From Blastococcus carthaginiensis (GTDB taxonomy: Bacteria > Actinomycetota > Actinomycetes > Mycobacteriales > Geodermatophilaceae), in NCBI RefSeq assembly GCF_030731085.1, contig NZ_JASNFN010000001.1:1-64000 (forward strand): 64,000 bases of DNA, given 5' to 3'. The notes beneath the pieces were generated by a model. That model saw only the letters and a list, made by a program, of their open reading frames with translations. It was not told the origin of the DNA and made no database searches. The position numbers were made by a program, and so were the translations under genes. Shown piece by piece: positions 16,602-23,718 of the stretch (its first letter is position 1; every line of letters starts with the position of its first letter).

Positions 16602-17054
16602 GTGACCGCTCCGACCCGCGCCCTGGCGCCCGCGACCAGCGGGCAGCTGGCCACCTTCCGGCTGGACGGTGACCTGTACGGCATCGAGGTCGAGCACGTG
16701 CAGGAGGTGCTGCGCAGCCAGCAGCTCACCCGCGTGCCGCTCGCCCCGACCGCCGTCGCCGGCCTGATCAACCTCCGCGGCCAGGTGGTCACCGCCATCG
16801 AGCTGCGCGAGCGGCTCGGCCGGCCGGCCCGCCCGGAGGGCACCGACCCCGTCGTCATCGTCGTCCGGCTGCACGGCGAGGCCGTCAGCATGCTGGTCGA
16901 CTCCATCGCCGATGTGGTCGACGTCGACGCCGGCGACTTCGAGGCGCCGCCGGACACCCTGGAGGGCCAGGCCCGCGACCTCATCCGCGGCGCCTACAAG
17001 CTCGACGGGAAACTGCTCCTGGCCCTCGACGTCCAGAAGGCCGTCAGCGCGTAG
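16602..17054 (+). CDS. cheW: Chemotaxis coupling protein CheW
   Basis: This 150-residue single-domain protein bridges MCP tips and CheA. It shows the CheW fold signatures: YGIEVEHVQEVL at the N-terminus, VAGLINLRGQVV in the middle, and VSMLVDSIADVVDV before the last strands. GTG 16602 follows CTGGAGG, one base after the cheA stop, indicating translational coupling. A weaker upstream in-frame start lies within cheA and is rejected. Confidence 0.95.
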   Translation: MTAPTRALAPATSGQLATFRLDGDLYGIEVEHVQEVLRSQQLTRVPLAPTAVAGLINLRGQVVTAIELRERLGRPARPEGTDPVVIVVRLHGEAVSMLVDSIADVVDVDAGDFEAPPDTLEGQARDLIRGAYKLDGKLLLALDVQKAVSA

Positions 17055-17058
17055 CACT

Positions 17059-17170
17059 CTGTCGTCCTCCGGACGACACCGCGGCCAGGTGCCGTCCCCA
17101 GGTAAGCGGAGCGTGTCCGTCGCGCCTGCGCGGACCCTTCGGGCCCACTCGGCACGACCGGGCGAGCTGT
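17059..17170. repeat. Intergenic hairpin repeat, copy A
   Basis: This is one of three full copies of a roughly 112-bp element (others at 22651-22762 and 22779-22890). It contains stem GTCGTCC-TCC-GGACGAC at 17061-17077 and a second short hairpin (ACCC-TTC-GGGC). It begins four bases after the cheW stop and may serve as the terminator. The middle 35 bases are the most diverged part relative to the other copies. Confidence 0.8.
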
Positions 17171-17242
17171 GACGACGAGCGGCGGGGAAGACCACCTCCC
17201 CGCCGCTCGTGCGTTCGCAGCAGCTCCGCCGTCCTCACCGCG

Positions 17243-17280
17243 CGGTCGCCGTCCTCGCGCTGCACCGCGAGGACGGCGGT
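17243..17280. terminator. Hairpin CGCCGTCCTCGCG with 6-base loop
   Basis: A perfect 13-bp stem (17247-17259 with 17266-17278) sits between cheW and the next gene. A closely similar hairpin (GTCGCCGTCCTCG) lies at 49612-49647 between two converging genes, so this looks like a family-type terminator. Confidence 0.55.
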
Positions 17281-17518
17281 TCCCCGGTGCGGATCGCGGC
17301 ACCCAGCAGGCGACCGGTGACGAGGGCGACGGGACGACCGAGCCAGCACCTCCGAGTAGCGATCGGTGACGCACGGTGATCAATCGCTGACCGCGCACGG
17401 TGCGACACGCGCTGTAGGCGTACAGGCGCTCCTGCGATGGGGTGACGGGCGCATGGTGCTGCTCCGCCCGGGCAGCCAGCATGGGTCCGTCCCGTTCCCG
17501 GAGCCCTGGAGGCGCGCC

Positions 17519-18421
17519 GTGCCCTACTCCCTGGTGAGTGCCGCCACCCTCGGCTTCGACCTGGTCCGCCTGCCCGCCGGCCGGCAGGTCGCCGAGGTCC
17601 TGCTCGCCGGCCTGGGGGCCGACGAGCCGGCGCTCACCCGCCTCGCCGGCGTCCACCCCGCCCGCGGGCTGGACCGCGAGCAGCGCGGCGTGCGGGCGGT
17701 CCGGTCCCGCCGGGCGCGGGAGATGGCGGCCGCCGTGCCGCACGTGCGCACCGCGGCCGACGCCGCCGAGGGCGCCGGAGACCGAACCGCCCTGCTGGTC
17801 CGCCAGCTCGAGCTCGGCACCATCGGCGACGCCCCGACGCTGGAGCGGCTGCTCCGCGAGGACGTCCTCGGCCACGAGCACCCGCTCGCGGGCCGGCTCG
17901 ACGCCGACACCTGGGAGCACACCGCCGACGTGCTGGCCGACGCCGCCGTCGGGTTCTGGGCCGCCGGCGTGCTCCCGCCGCTGGTGCGTCGCGAGCTGAC
18001 CGCGGCCTTCGACCGGGCGCTGGACGCCGGCCCGCTGGCCGGGCCCGCCGGCTGGGGGCTGGAGCACACCGAGGAGCTGACCGGCTTCCTCGCCGCCGTC
18101 CGTGACCTGGACGACGCCGGCCGATCGCGCTGGCGGGTGGCCGTCGACGAGGGGCGTGCCGCGCACCGGCCCTGGGCCACCGCGATGCACGAGGCCTCGT
18201 GGGGCGCGCACGTCTCCGGGCGCACCCGGGCGCTGGCCGCGGCGCAGCTGCTGGCCGTCCAGGCCTTCCTCGACGGCGGCTTCGACCTGCACGACGGCGC
18301 GGCCGGCGTCTGGAACGCCGTGGCCGGGTGCGTCCAGGCGGTCGTGCTCGACGACCTGCTCGCCACCGAGAGCTCCGCCGTGCTCCGTGCGCCCGGCCGC
18401 CGGGTCGCCGCTCTCTCCTGA
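17519..18421 (+). CDS. Uncharacterised protein inside the chemotaxis locus
   Basis: I do not recognise this protein. From the GTG at 17519, which follows CTGGAGG at six bases, it is 300 residues long, soluble and mostly helical, rich in Ala, Leu, Arg and Asp, with no signal peptide, membrane segment or catalytic motif I can name. In-frame starts at 17453 and 17366 would add 22 or 51 residues. It sits between cheW and cheB in the same direction but is separated from both by more than 400 bp, so it is probably its own transcript. Position suggests, without proof, an accessory role in chemotaxis. Confidence 0.7.
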   Translation: MPYSLVSAATLGFDLVRLPAGRQVAEVLLAGLGADEPALTRLAGVHPARGLDREQRGVRAVRSRRAREMAAAVPHVRTAADAAEGAGDRTALLVRQLELGTIGDAPTLERLLREDVLGHEHPLAGRLDADTWEHTADVLADAAVGFWAAGVLPPLVRRELTAAFDRALDAGPLAGPAGWGLEHTEELTGFLAAVRDLDDAGRSRWRVAVDEGRAAHRPWATAMHEASWGAHVSGRTRALAAAQLLAVQAFLDGGFDLHDGAAGVWNAVAGCVQAVVLDDLLATESSAVLRAPGRRVAALS

Positions 18422-18905
18422 CCGGCCCGCGGCGGCCCGCGCCGCACCCCGCCCGTCCCGGTCGGTGACCATTTCCGGGGCACTTGTCGACAATTGCTGC
18501 GGTGGTCGTCGCACGCGCCGTTGTCGACTCGAATTGACGGCGAAAAGATAGCGCCACACCTTCTGCGTGTCGGCTGTATTCAGCCCGTCCGCCGCCGAGA
18601 ATCCCAGGCAGCACCAGCCCGCCCCGGCCGCGATTCCGCGCGCCCGTGCGGCGCTGGGGCGTCCCAGGAAGCGCGGCGCGCCCGCACCCGAGACAGACCC
18701 CCGACCATTCTGCGAAATGTCGATCATGGTCACGGGGCCGGTGCTTCTGTCGCTTTCTGCCGCCGTGCCGCGGAATCCCGTCGTCGATCGCCCGAGCATT
18801 CCGGGGACGGCGGGTCCGCTCCGCCGAACGGCTCAAGCCGGAGGCGGAGATGCCGATACAGACAACGAGCCCGCCGGTCGGCGCGGGCAGGGGCCAGGAG
18901 GACGT
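18422..18905. promoter_or_regulatory. Long upstream region of the cheB operon
   Basis: 484 bases without a convincing gene. The reading frame of cheB is open through much of it, but its composition is unlike a receiver-domain protein. ACCATTTCC near 18469 is followed by TGTCGACA at 18485-18492, and TGTCGACT lies at 18522-18529, followed by an A+T-richer stretch to about 18550. The paired words match those before the MCP genes, so a shared regulator or promoter class is possible. Confidence 0.4.
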
Positions 18906-20018
18906 GTGAACCCGATCCGGGTGATGGTGGTCGACGACTCGGTCGTCGTCCGCAAGATCGTCACCGACGTGCTCTCCGCGGACCCGGGGATCGAGGTCGT
19001 CGGCACCGCCGTCAACGGCAAGGTGGCCCTCGGCAAGCTCGAGCAGCTCAAGCCCGACCTGGTCACGATGGACATCGAGATGCCGGAGATGAACGGCATC
19101 GAGGCGGTCCGGGCGGTCCGTGGGACGCGCAACCGCGTGCCGATCATCATGTTCAGCACGCTCACCGAGCGCGGCGCCACCGCGACCCTGGACGCGCTGT
19201 CGGCCGGGGCGAACGACTACGTCACCAAGCCGGCCAACGTCGGCAGCGTGGCGCAGTCGATGGAGAGCGTCCGTGAGCAGCTGATCCCGAAGATCAAGGC
19301 GCTCACCGGCCGTCCGGTGACGTCCGTGCGTGCGGCCGCCGCCCCGGTGGTCCCGCCGCCGCGCCCGGCCGCACCGCGCACGGGCCCCGGCAAGAAGCCC
19401 GCCGTGCTGGTCATCGGGTCCTCCACCGGGGGGCCGGAGGCGCTCGCGCGCGTGCTGCCCGCGCTCCCGGTGAACCTCCCGGTCCCGGTGCTGCTGGCCC
19501 AGCACATGCCCCCGGTCTTCACCCGGCAGTTCGCCCAGCGGCTCGACCGGCTCTCCCCGCTGCGCGTCGTCGAGGCGGTCGACGGCACCCCACTGGCCCC
19601 CGGCACCGTGCACCTGGCCCCCGGCGACCACCACCTGGTCGTCCGCGCCAACGGCCGCGCCGGCTTCACCACGGCGCTCAACCAGAGCCCGCCGGAGAAC
19701 TTCTGCCGGCCCGCGGTCGACCCCCTCTTCCGCTCCGCGGTGGCCGCCTACGACGGCGCCGTCCTCGGGGTCGTGCTCACCGGCATGGGTGCCGACGGGC
19801 GCAACGGCTGCGGCGAGATCCGCAACGCCGGCGGCACCGTCGTCGTGCAGGACCAGGCGACCTCGGTCGTCTGGGGCATGCCCGGGGCCGTCGCCCAGGC
19901 CGGCTACGCCGACGAGGTGCTGCCGCTCGACCGGATCGCCGAGGCGATCCAGCGCCACCTCGCCGGTGCCGCCCCCCTGAGCACCGGAACAGCTATGGCC
20001 GTGGGAGGTCGTCGATGA
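18906..20018 (+). CDS. cheB: Chemotaxis methylesterase CheB
   Basis: This 370-residue protein removes methyl groups from receptors and probably deamidates glutamine sites. The N-terminal receiver has the acidic pair DDS and phospho-acceptor Asp56 (VTMDIEMPEMNG). A Pro/Ala-rich linker leads to the methylesterase domain with GSSTGGPEAL (catalytic Ser), AQHMPP (His) and LTGMGADGRNG (Asp). GTG 18906 follows CAGGAGGA; the 113 in-frame codons upstream are rejected because they lack homology. The stop overlaps the cheR start as ATGA. Confidence 0.95.
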   Translation: MNPIRVMVVDDSVVVRKIVTDVLSADPGIEVVGTAVNGKVALGKLEQLKPDLVTMDIEMPEMNGIEAVRAVRGTRNRVPIIMFSTLTERGATATLDALSAGANDYVTKPANVGSVAQSMESVREQLIPKIKALTGRPVTSVRAAAAPVVPPPRPAAPRTGPGKKPAVLVIGSSTGGPEALARVLPALPVNLPVPVLLAQHMPPVFTRQFAQRLDRLSPLRVVEAVDGTPLAPGTVHLAPGDHHLVVRANGRAGFTTALNQSPPENFCRPAVDPLFRSAVAAYDGAVLGVVLTGMGADGRNGCGEIRNAGGTVVVQDQATSVVWGMPGAVAQAGYADEVLPLDRIAEAIQRHLAGAAPLSTGTAMAVGGRR

Positions 20019-20839
20019 GTCTGACCGCGACCAGTTTCGACTGGGTCCGTGACCTCGTCCGCAAGGAGAGCGCCATCGTCCTCCAGCCGGGCAAGGAGTA
20101 CCTGGTGGAGGCCCGCCTCCTGCCGATCGCCCGGCAGATGGGCCTGACCGACGTCACCAAGCTGGTGGAGACGGTGCGGACCCGGCCGAGCGCCGACGAC
20201 ACGAGGAAGATCGTCGAGGCGCTGACCACGAACGAGACGTCGTGGTTCCGGGACGGCGACCCGTTCACGGCGCTGACCTCGACGGTGCTGCCGGCGCTCG
20301 TGTCGGCCCGCGCCGCGAACGAGCGCCTGCAGATCTGGTCGGCGGCCAGCTCCAGCGGCCAGGAGCCGTACACGATCGCCATGCTCCTGGACGACGCCCT
20401 GCCCAACGCCGCGTCCCGGGTGTCGATCACCGCGACCGACCTGTCCCGCGAGATGGTGCAGCGGACCCGCGCCGGCCGGTTCAGCCAGCTGGAGGTCAAC
20501 CGCGGCCTCCCGGCGCCCATGCTGGTGCGGCACTTCACCCGGGCCGGCAACGAGTGGGAGGTGGCGGCGAACCTCCGCCGGATGGTCAACGCCAGCGAGT
20601 GCAACCTCGCCGCACCGCTGCCCCGGATGGGGCCGTTCGACGTCGTCTACCTGCGCAACGTGCTCATCTACTTCGACCTGCCGACCAAGCAGTCGATCCT
20701 CCGCCGTGTGCGGGACCTCATGCGGCCCGACGGGTGGCTGTTCCTCGGCGCCGCCGAGACCACTCTCGGCGTCGACGACTCCTGGGAGCGGGTCGTCATC
20801 GGCCGCAGCTCCGCCTACCGCCCACTGAAGGGGGCCTGA
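20015..20839 (+). CDS. cheR: Chemotaxis receptor methyltransferase CheR
   Basis: This 274-residue enzyme methylates MCP glutamates using S-adenosylmethionine. It shows the CheR marks NETSWFRD, IWSAASSSGQEPY for the cofactor loop, ITATDLS, and VYLRNVLIYF. It lacks any tetratricopeptide extension, so it is the simple form. The start overlaps the cheB stop by four bases, and cheY follows one base after its stop, so the genes are translated together. Confidence 0.95.
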   Translation: MSLTATSFDWVRDLVRKESAIVLQPGKEYLVEARLLPIARQMGLTDVTKLVETVRTRPSADDTRKIVEALTTNETSWFRDGDPFTALTSTVLPALVSARAANERLQIWSAASSSGQEPYTIAMLLDDALPNAASRVSITATDLSREMVQRTRAGRFSQLEVNRGLPAPMLVRHFTRAGNEWEVAANLRRMVNASECNLAAPLPRMGPFDVVYLRNVLIYFDLPTKQSILRRVRDLMRPDGWLFLGAAETTLGVDDSWERVVIGRSSAYRPLKGA

Positions 20840-20840
20840 C

Positions 20841-21224
20841 ATGCGTGCCTTGGTGATCGATGACTCCCGGGCCATGCGCCGGATCGTCACCGGGATCCTG
20901 ACCGGCTTCGGCTACGAGGTCCGGGACGCCGAGCACGGTCGCGCCGCGCTCGACGTGCTGGACGAGGGCTGGCTCCCCGACCTGGCCACCATCGACTGGA
21001 ACATGCCGGTGATGGACGGGCTGCAGTTCGTCTCCGTCGTCCGCGCCAACCCGGCGTGGCGCGCGATGACCATGATGATGGTCACCTCGGAGAGCGAGCA
21101 CACCCAGATCGTCCGCGCTCTCGCCGCCGGCGCGCACGAGTACGTGATCAAGCCGTTCACCGCCGACGCGATCCGCGACAAGCTCGCGCTGCTCGGCCTG
21201 CTCCCGCAGGAGGTTTCCCTGTGA
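20841..21224 (+). CDS. cheY: CheY-type response regulator 1
   Basis: This 127-residue stand-alone receiver has the acidic pair DDS, phospho-acceptor Asp52 in TIDWNMPVMDG, the conserved Thr in VTSES and Lys in VIKPF. It would carry phosphate from CheA to the motor or act as a phosphate sink. ATG 20841 is one base after cheR. The stop overlaps the GTG of the CheX-like gene as GTGA. Confidence 0.93.
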   Translation: MRALVIDDSRAMRRIVTGILTGFGYEVRDAEHGRAALDVLDEGWLPDLATIDWNMPVMDGLQFVSVVRANPAWRAMTMMMVTSESEHTQIVRALAAGAHEYVIKPFTADAIRDKLALLGLLPQEVSL

Positions 21225-21760
21225 CGACGACGGACACCGGCGAGCGGCGTCGTGCCAGCGACACGCGCCCGGTCATCACCGACCTGATCGACGAGGCGAC
21301 CGTCGAGTCGATCGCCGCGGAGGCGTGGGTCGCCCTCGTCGGCGAGGACGAGGTCCTCGTCCCGCTGCCGGGTGACCTGCCCGCCGACATCCTCTCCAGC
21401 TGGGTCGACGTCGTCGGCCCGTGGACCGGCAGCGTCGTCCTGACCACCGGTCGTGCCACCGCCGAGGAGCTCTCCCGGGCGCTGCTCCGGGAGCACGCTC
21501 CCGAGGTGCTCGACGACGAGGACGTCGCCGACGCGTTCGGTGAGCTCGCCAACGTGGTCGGCGGCAACGTGAAGGCAGCGCTGCCGGGTCCCTCGGCGCT
21601 CAGCCTGCCGCAGGTGGGCAACGCACCGCTGGTCCGCAACCAGGCGGACGTGTGCCGCCTGGATGTGCTGTGGCGCGGCGAGCCCGTCGCCATCTCGGTG
21701 CAGGGCGCTCTCCCGCCCCTGCCCGGTTCCACCCCTACCCGCAAGAACGAGGTGTCCTGA
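21221..21760 (+). CDS. CheX/CheC-like CheY-P phosphatase
   Basis: This 179-residue protein resembles the CheX/CheC/FliY phosphatases that hydrolyse CheY phosphate. The motif D/S-x3-E-x2-N is present as Asp104, Glu108, Asn111 (DAFGELANVVGGN), followed by a typical strand pattern. It overlaps the upstream cheY by four bases and is followed at once by a second cheY, so its substrate is probably one or both of these regulators. The N-terminal 25 residues are charged and probably disordered. The family assignment rests on motif, fold pattern and neighbours. Confidence 0.82.
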   Translation: MTTTDTGERRRASDTRPVITDLIDEATVESIAAEAWVALVGEDEVLVPLPGDLPADILSSWVDVVGPWTGSVVLTTGRATAEELSRALLREHAPEVLDDEDVADAFGELANVVGGNVKAALPGPSALSLPQVGNAPLVRNQADVCRLDVLWRGEPVAISVQGALPPLPGSTPTRKNEVS

Positions 21761-22123
21761 GTGAAGATCCTGATCGCCGACGACAGCCGCGTCATGCGGC
21801 AGATCGTCATCCGCACGCTGCGCCAGGCCGGCTACGACGACCACGACATCGTCGAGGCCGAGGACGGCGCCGACGCGCTGGCCAAGGTCTCGTCCGAGCA
21901 GCCCGACCTGGTGCTGTCGGACTGGAACATGCCGAACATGACCGGCATCGAGTGCCTGCAGGCGCTGCGGGCCTCCGGCTCGGCCGTCCCGTTCGGCTTC
22001 GTCACCTCCGAGGGTTCCCCGGAGATGCGGGAGAAGGCGGCCAACGCCGGCGCGCTCTTCCTCATCGCCAAGCCGTTCACCGAGGACACCTTCAAGGAGC
22101 ACCTGGACGGGGTGATCGCATGA
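21761..22123 (+). CDS. cheY: CheY-type response regulator 2
   Basis: This 120-residue receiver has DDS, phospho-acceptor Asp54 in LSDWNMPNMTG, VTSEG and IAKPF. It differs from regulator 1 in helices 3-5, so the two are not recent duplicates. GTG 21761 directly follows the CheX-like stop and its own stop overlaps the next gene as ATGA. One of the two regulators may act on the motor and the other on phosphate flow; which is which cannot be told from sequence. Confidence 0.93.
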   Translation: MKILIADDSRVMRQIVIRTLRQAGYDDHDIVEAEDGADALAKVSSEQPDLVLSDWNMPNMTGIECLQALRASGSAVPFGFVTSEGSPEMREKAANAGALFLIAKPFTEDTFKEHLDGVIA

Positions 22124-22614
22124 CCGCCCCCACCACGGGTGTGCAGCTGCCCGCCGCCAAGGACATCCGCGACATGCTGACCGGCCTGGTCGGCAAGCCG
22201 GTCAACGTCTCCCCCGGCGCGCCGGTCACCCCGACGCCGGAGAAGCCGGTGGCGGTCGCCGTCTACGTCGACCCGCAGATGGCCGTCAACGCCCTGTGCC
22301 TGATGGATCTCGGCGCTGCGGCCTACACCGGCTCTGCCCTGGCCCTGCTGCCGCCCGGCGGTGCCCAGGACGCCGTGGAGGAGGACGGCGAGCTGACCTC
22401 CATGCAGGTCGAGGCGCTGCACGAGGTGGTGAACGTGCTCTCCGCGCTGTTCAACACCCCGGGCGCCCCGCACTCCAAGCTGCACAAGCTCTACGCCCCG
22501 GGCGAAGAGCTCCCCGGCGACATCGTCGGCATGCTCGCGGCCTTCAACCGGGTGGACCTCGCCATCGAGGTGCCCACCTACGGCAAGGGAGCCCTCTCCT
22601 TCGTCGTGCCGTGA
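22120..22614 (+). CDS. Probable second CheX/CheC-like protein
   Basis: This 164-residue protein is the last gene of the cheB operon. It carries Glu98, Glu102 and Asn105 in EALHEVVNVLSALFN, which fits the E-x2-N core of CheX/CheC phosphatases, with Glu in place of the usual Asp/Ser at the first position. Its layout (a strand before LTSMQ, motif helix, then LDLAIEVPTY-like strands) parallels the CheX-like protein two genes upstream. It could therefore be a phosphatase for response regulator 2, or a non-catalytic scaffold. It overlaps that regulator by four bases. Family membership is inferred. Confidence 0.65.
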   Translation: MTAPTTGVQLPAAKDIRDMLTGLVGKPVNVSPGAPVTPTPEKPVAVAVYVDPQMAVNALCLMDLGAAAYTGSALALLPPGGAQDAVEEDGELTSMQVEALHEVVNVLSALFNTPGAPHSKLHKLYAPGEELPGDIVGMLAAFNRVDLAIEVPTYGKGALSFVVP

Positions 22615-22616
22615 CA

Positions 22617-22643
22617 TTGCGGTCCTCCGGACCGCACCGCGGC
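22617..22643. repeat. Partial copy of the intergenic hairpin repeat
   Basis: Only the first hairpin survives: GCGGTCC-TCC-GGACCGC at 22619-22635, followed by ACCGCGGC. It lies three bases after the stop of the last che gene. Confidence 0.7.
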
Positions 22644-22650
22644 GGTGACA

Positions 22651-22762
22651 CTGTCGTCCTCCGGACGACACCGCGGCCAGGTGCCGTTCCCGACCGCCGC
22701 TGAGCCGCTTCGTCGTTCCTGCGCGGACCCCTCCGGGGCCCACTCGGGACGACCGGGCACAG
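22651..22762. repeat. Intergenic hairpin repeat, copy B
   Basis: This full copy has stem GTCGTCC-TCC-GGACGAC at 22653-22669 and a second hairpin GACCCC-TCC-GGGGCC, and closes with ACTCGGGACGACCGGGCACAG. It lies head-to-tail with copy C. Confidence 0.85.
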
Positions 22763-22778
22763 CACCGCGGCCGTGTCA

Positions 22779-22890
22779 CTGCGGTCCTCCGGACCGCACC
22801 GCGGCCAGGTGCCGTTCCCGACCGCCGCTGAGCCGCTTCGTCGTCCCTGCGCAGACCCCTCCGGGGCCCACTCGGGACGACCGTGCACAG
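22779..22890. repeat. Intergenic hairpin repeat, copy C
   Basis: This full copy is nearly identical to copy B, but its first stem is GCGGTCC-TCC-GGACCGC (22781-22797): both arms have changed together so pairing is kept. Confidence 0.85.
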
Positions 22891-22951
22891 CCCTGGACCC
22901 CCGTCGCCCTCGGGCGGCGGGGGTCTCGTGCGTGTTGCACGTGGAACCGGC

Positions 22952-23407
22952 CTATGCGAGCGCGGGCGCGCGGTCGCCCTCCCCGGTCGGCAGGCAGGCC
23001 CAGACGTGCTTGCGGTCCTCGTCGACGTACCAGCCGTGGGCCACCGACAGGCGGGCCACCAGCTGCAGCCCCATGCCGCCCTTCGCCGGGTCCCGGTCGA
23101 CCGTGGGCGCGGGCATGGCCTGCGGGGCCCGGTCGCTCACATCGAGCAGCCAGCCCCCGCTGCCGGCGACGACGGTGGCGACGACGGGGCGCTCGCCGTG
23201 GCGGAGGGCGTTGGAGGCGAGCTCGTCGAAGGCCAGCACGAGCTGCTCGCCCGAGACCTCGTCGGCGGGCAGGTGCTCGACGTCGCGCACCAGCGACCGC
23301 AGGGCCGCCCGGGCGGCCGGGAGCTCCGCGAGGGACCCGAGCTGCCAGCGCCACACCTCGCCGCGCCCGTCCGGTAGCGGGCGGACCGGCCACGCGAGTC
23401 GCCCCAT
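22952..23407 (-). CDS. RsbW-like ATP-binding protein (HATPase family)
   Basis: This 151-residue protein is a single histidine-kinase-type ATPase domain of the kind found in anti-sigma factors and partners of PP2C phosphatases. It shows FDELASNALRHG (N box), LLDVSDRAP (G1) and GGMGLQLVARLS (G2). ATG 23407 follows GGGGAGG; the 37 upstream in-frame residues are rejected. It has no sigma factor or antagonist beside it. A role as a serine kinase or anti-sigma factor is inferred from the family. Confidence 0.85.
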   Translation of the reverse strand: MGRLAWPVRPLPDGRGEVWRWQLGSLAELPAARAALRSLVRDVEHLPADEVSGEQLVLAFDELASNALRHGERPVVATVVAGSGGWLLDVSDRAPQAMPAPTVDRDPAKGGMGLQLVARLSVAHGWYVDEDRKHVWACLPTGEGDRAPALA

Positions 23408-23718
23408 GCCTCCCCCTCGACTCGGGTCATCGACCGTCCCGAGGTTCCCCGGACCGTCTCGTGTCAATCCCCTGGCGCGGGTCGGCGGGAATCTGTGGGC
23501 GGTGTCACGCGTCCACACGGCGCGGCCGAGCGGGTGGCTAGGGCCGCGTCACGCGACCTTCGACTGGTTCAAGCTGGGCCGGCTAACGCTTCGCGTCAGG
23601 ACAATGTGCGCAGACGCGCCATCCCGTGCCGAGAACTGACCATCTGCGCACTCCATCGCCATCAGCGGCGGCCTCGGGAAGGCAGCCGCCAGGCAGGCGA
23701 ACGTCGACGGCCGCAGTG
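23408..23718. other. Gene-free stretch with an inverted repeat
   Basis: About 310 bases between two minus-strand genes. A perfect 9-bp inverted repeat, GTGCGCAGA at 23606-23614 and TCTGCGCAC at 23643-23651, spans a 28-base loop; each arm contains the palindrome TGCGCA. It could be a terminator of the AAA gene or an operator. No gene is supported. Confidence 0.4.

Noticed and set aside
18567..18905. A 113-residue N-terminal extension of CheB
   Set aside because: CheB starts with its receiver domain, a strong CAGGAGGA site precedes GTG 18906, and the extension overlaps the TGTCGACA-bearing upstream region.
22645..23541. Plus-strand frames of up to 298 codons across the hairpin repeats and the RsbW-like gene
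   Set aside because: They are shadow frames running through repeats and antisense to a clear HATPase gene.
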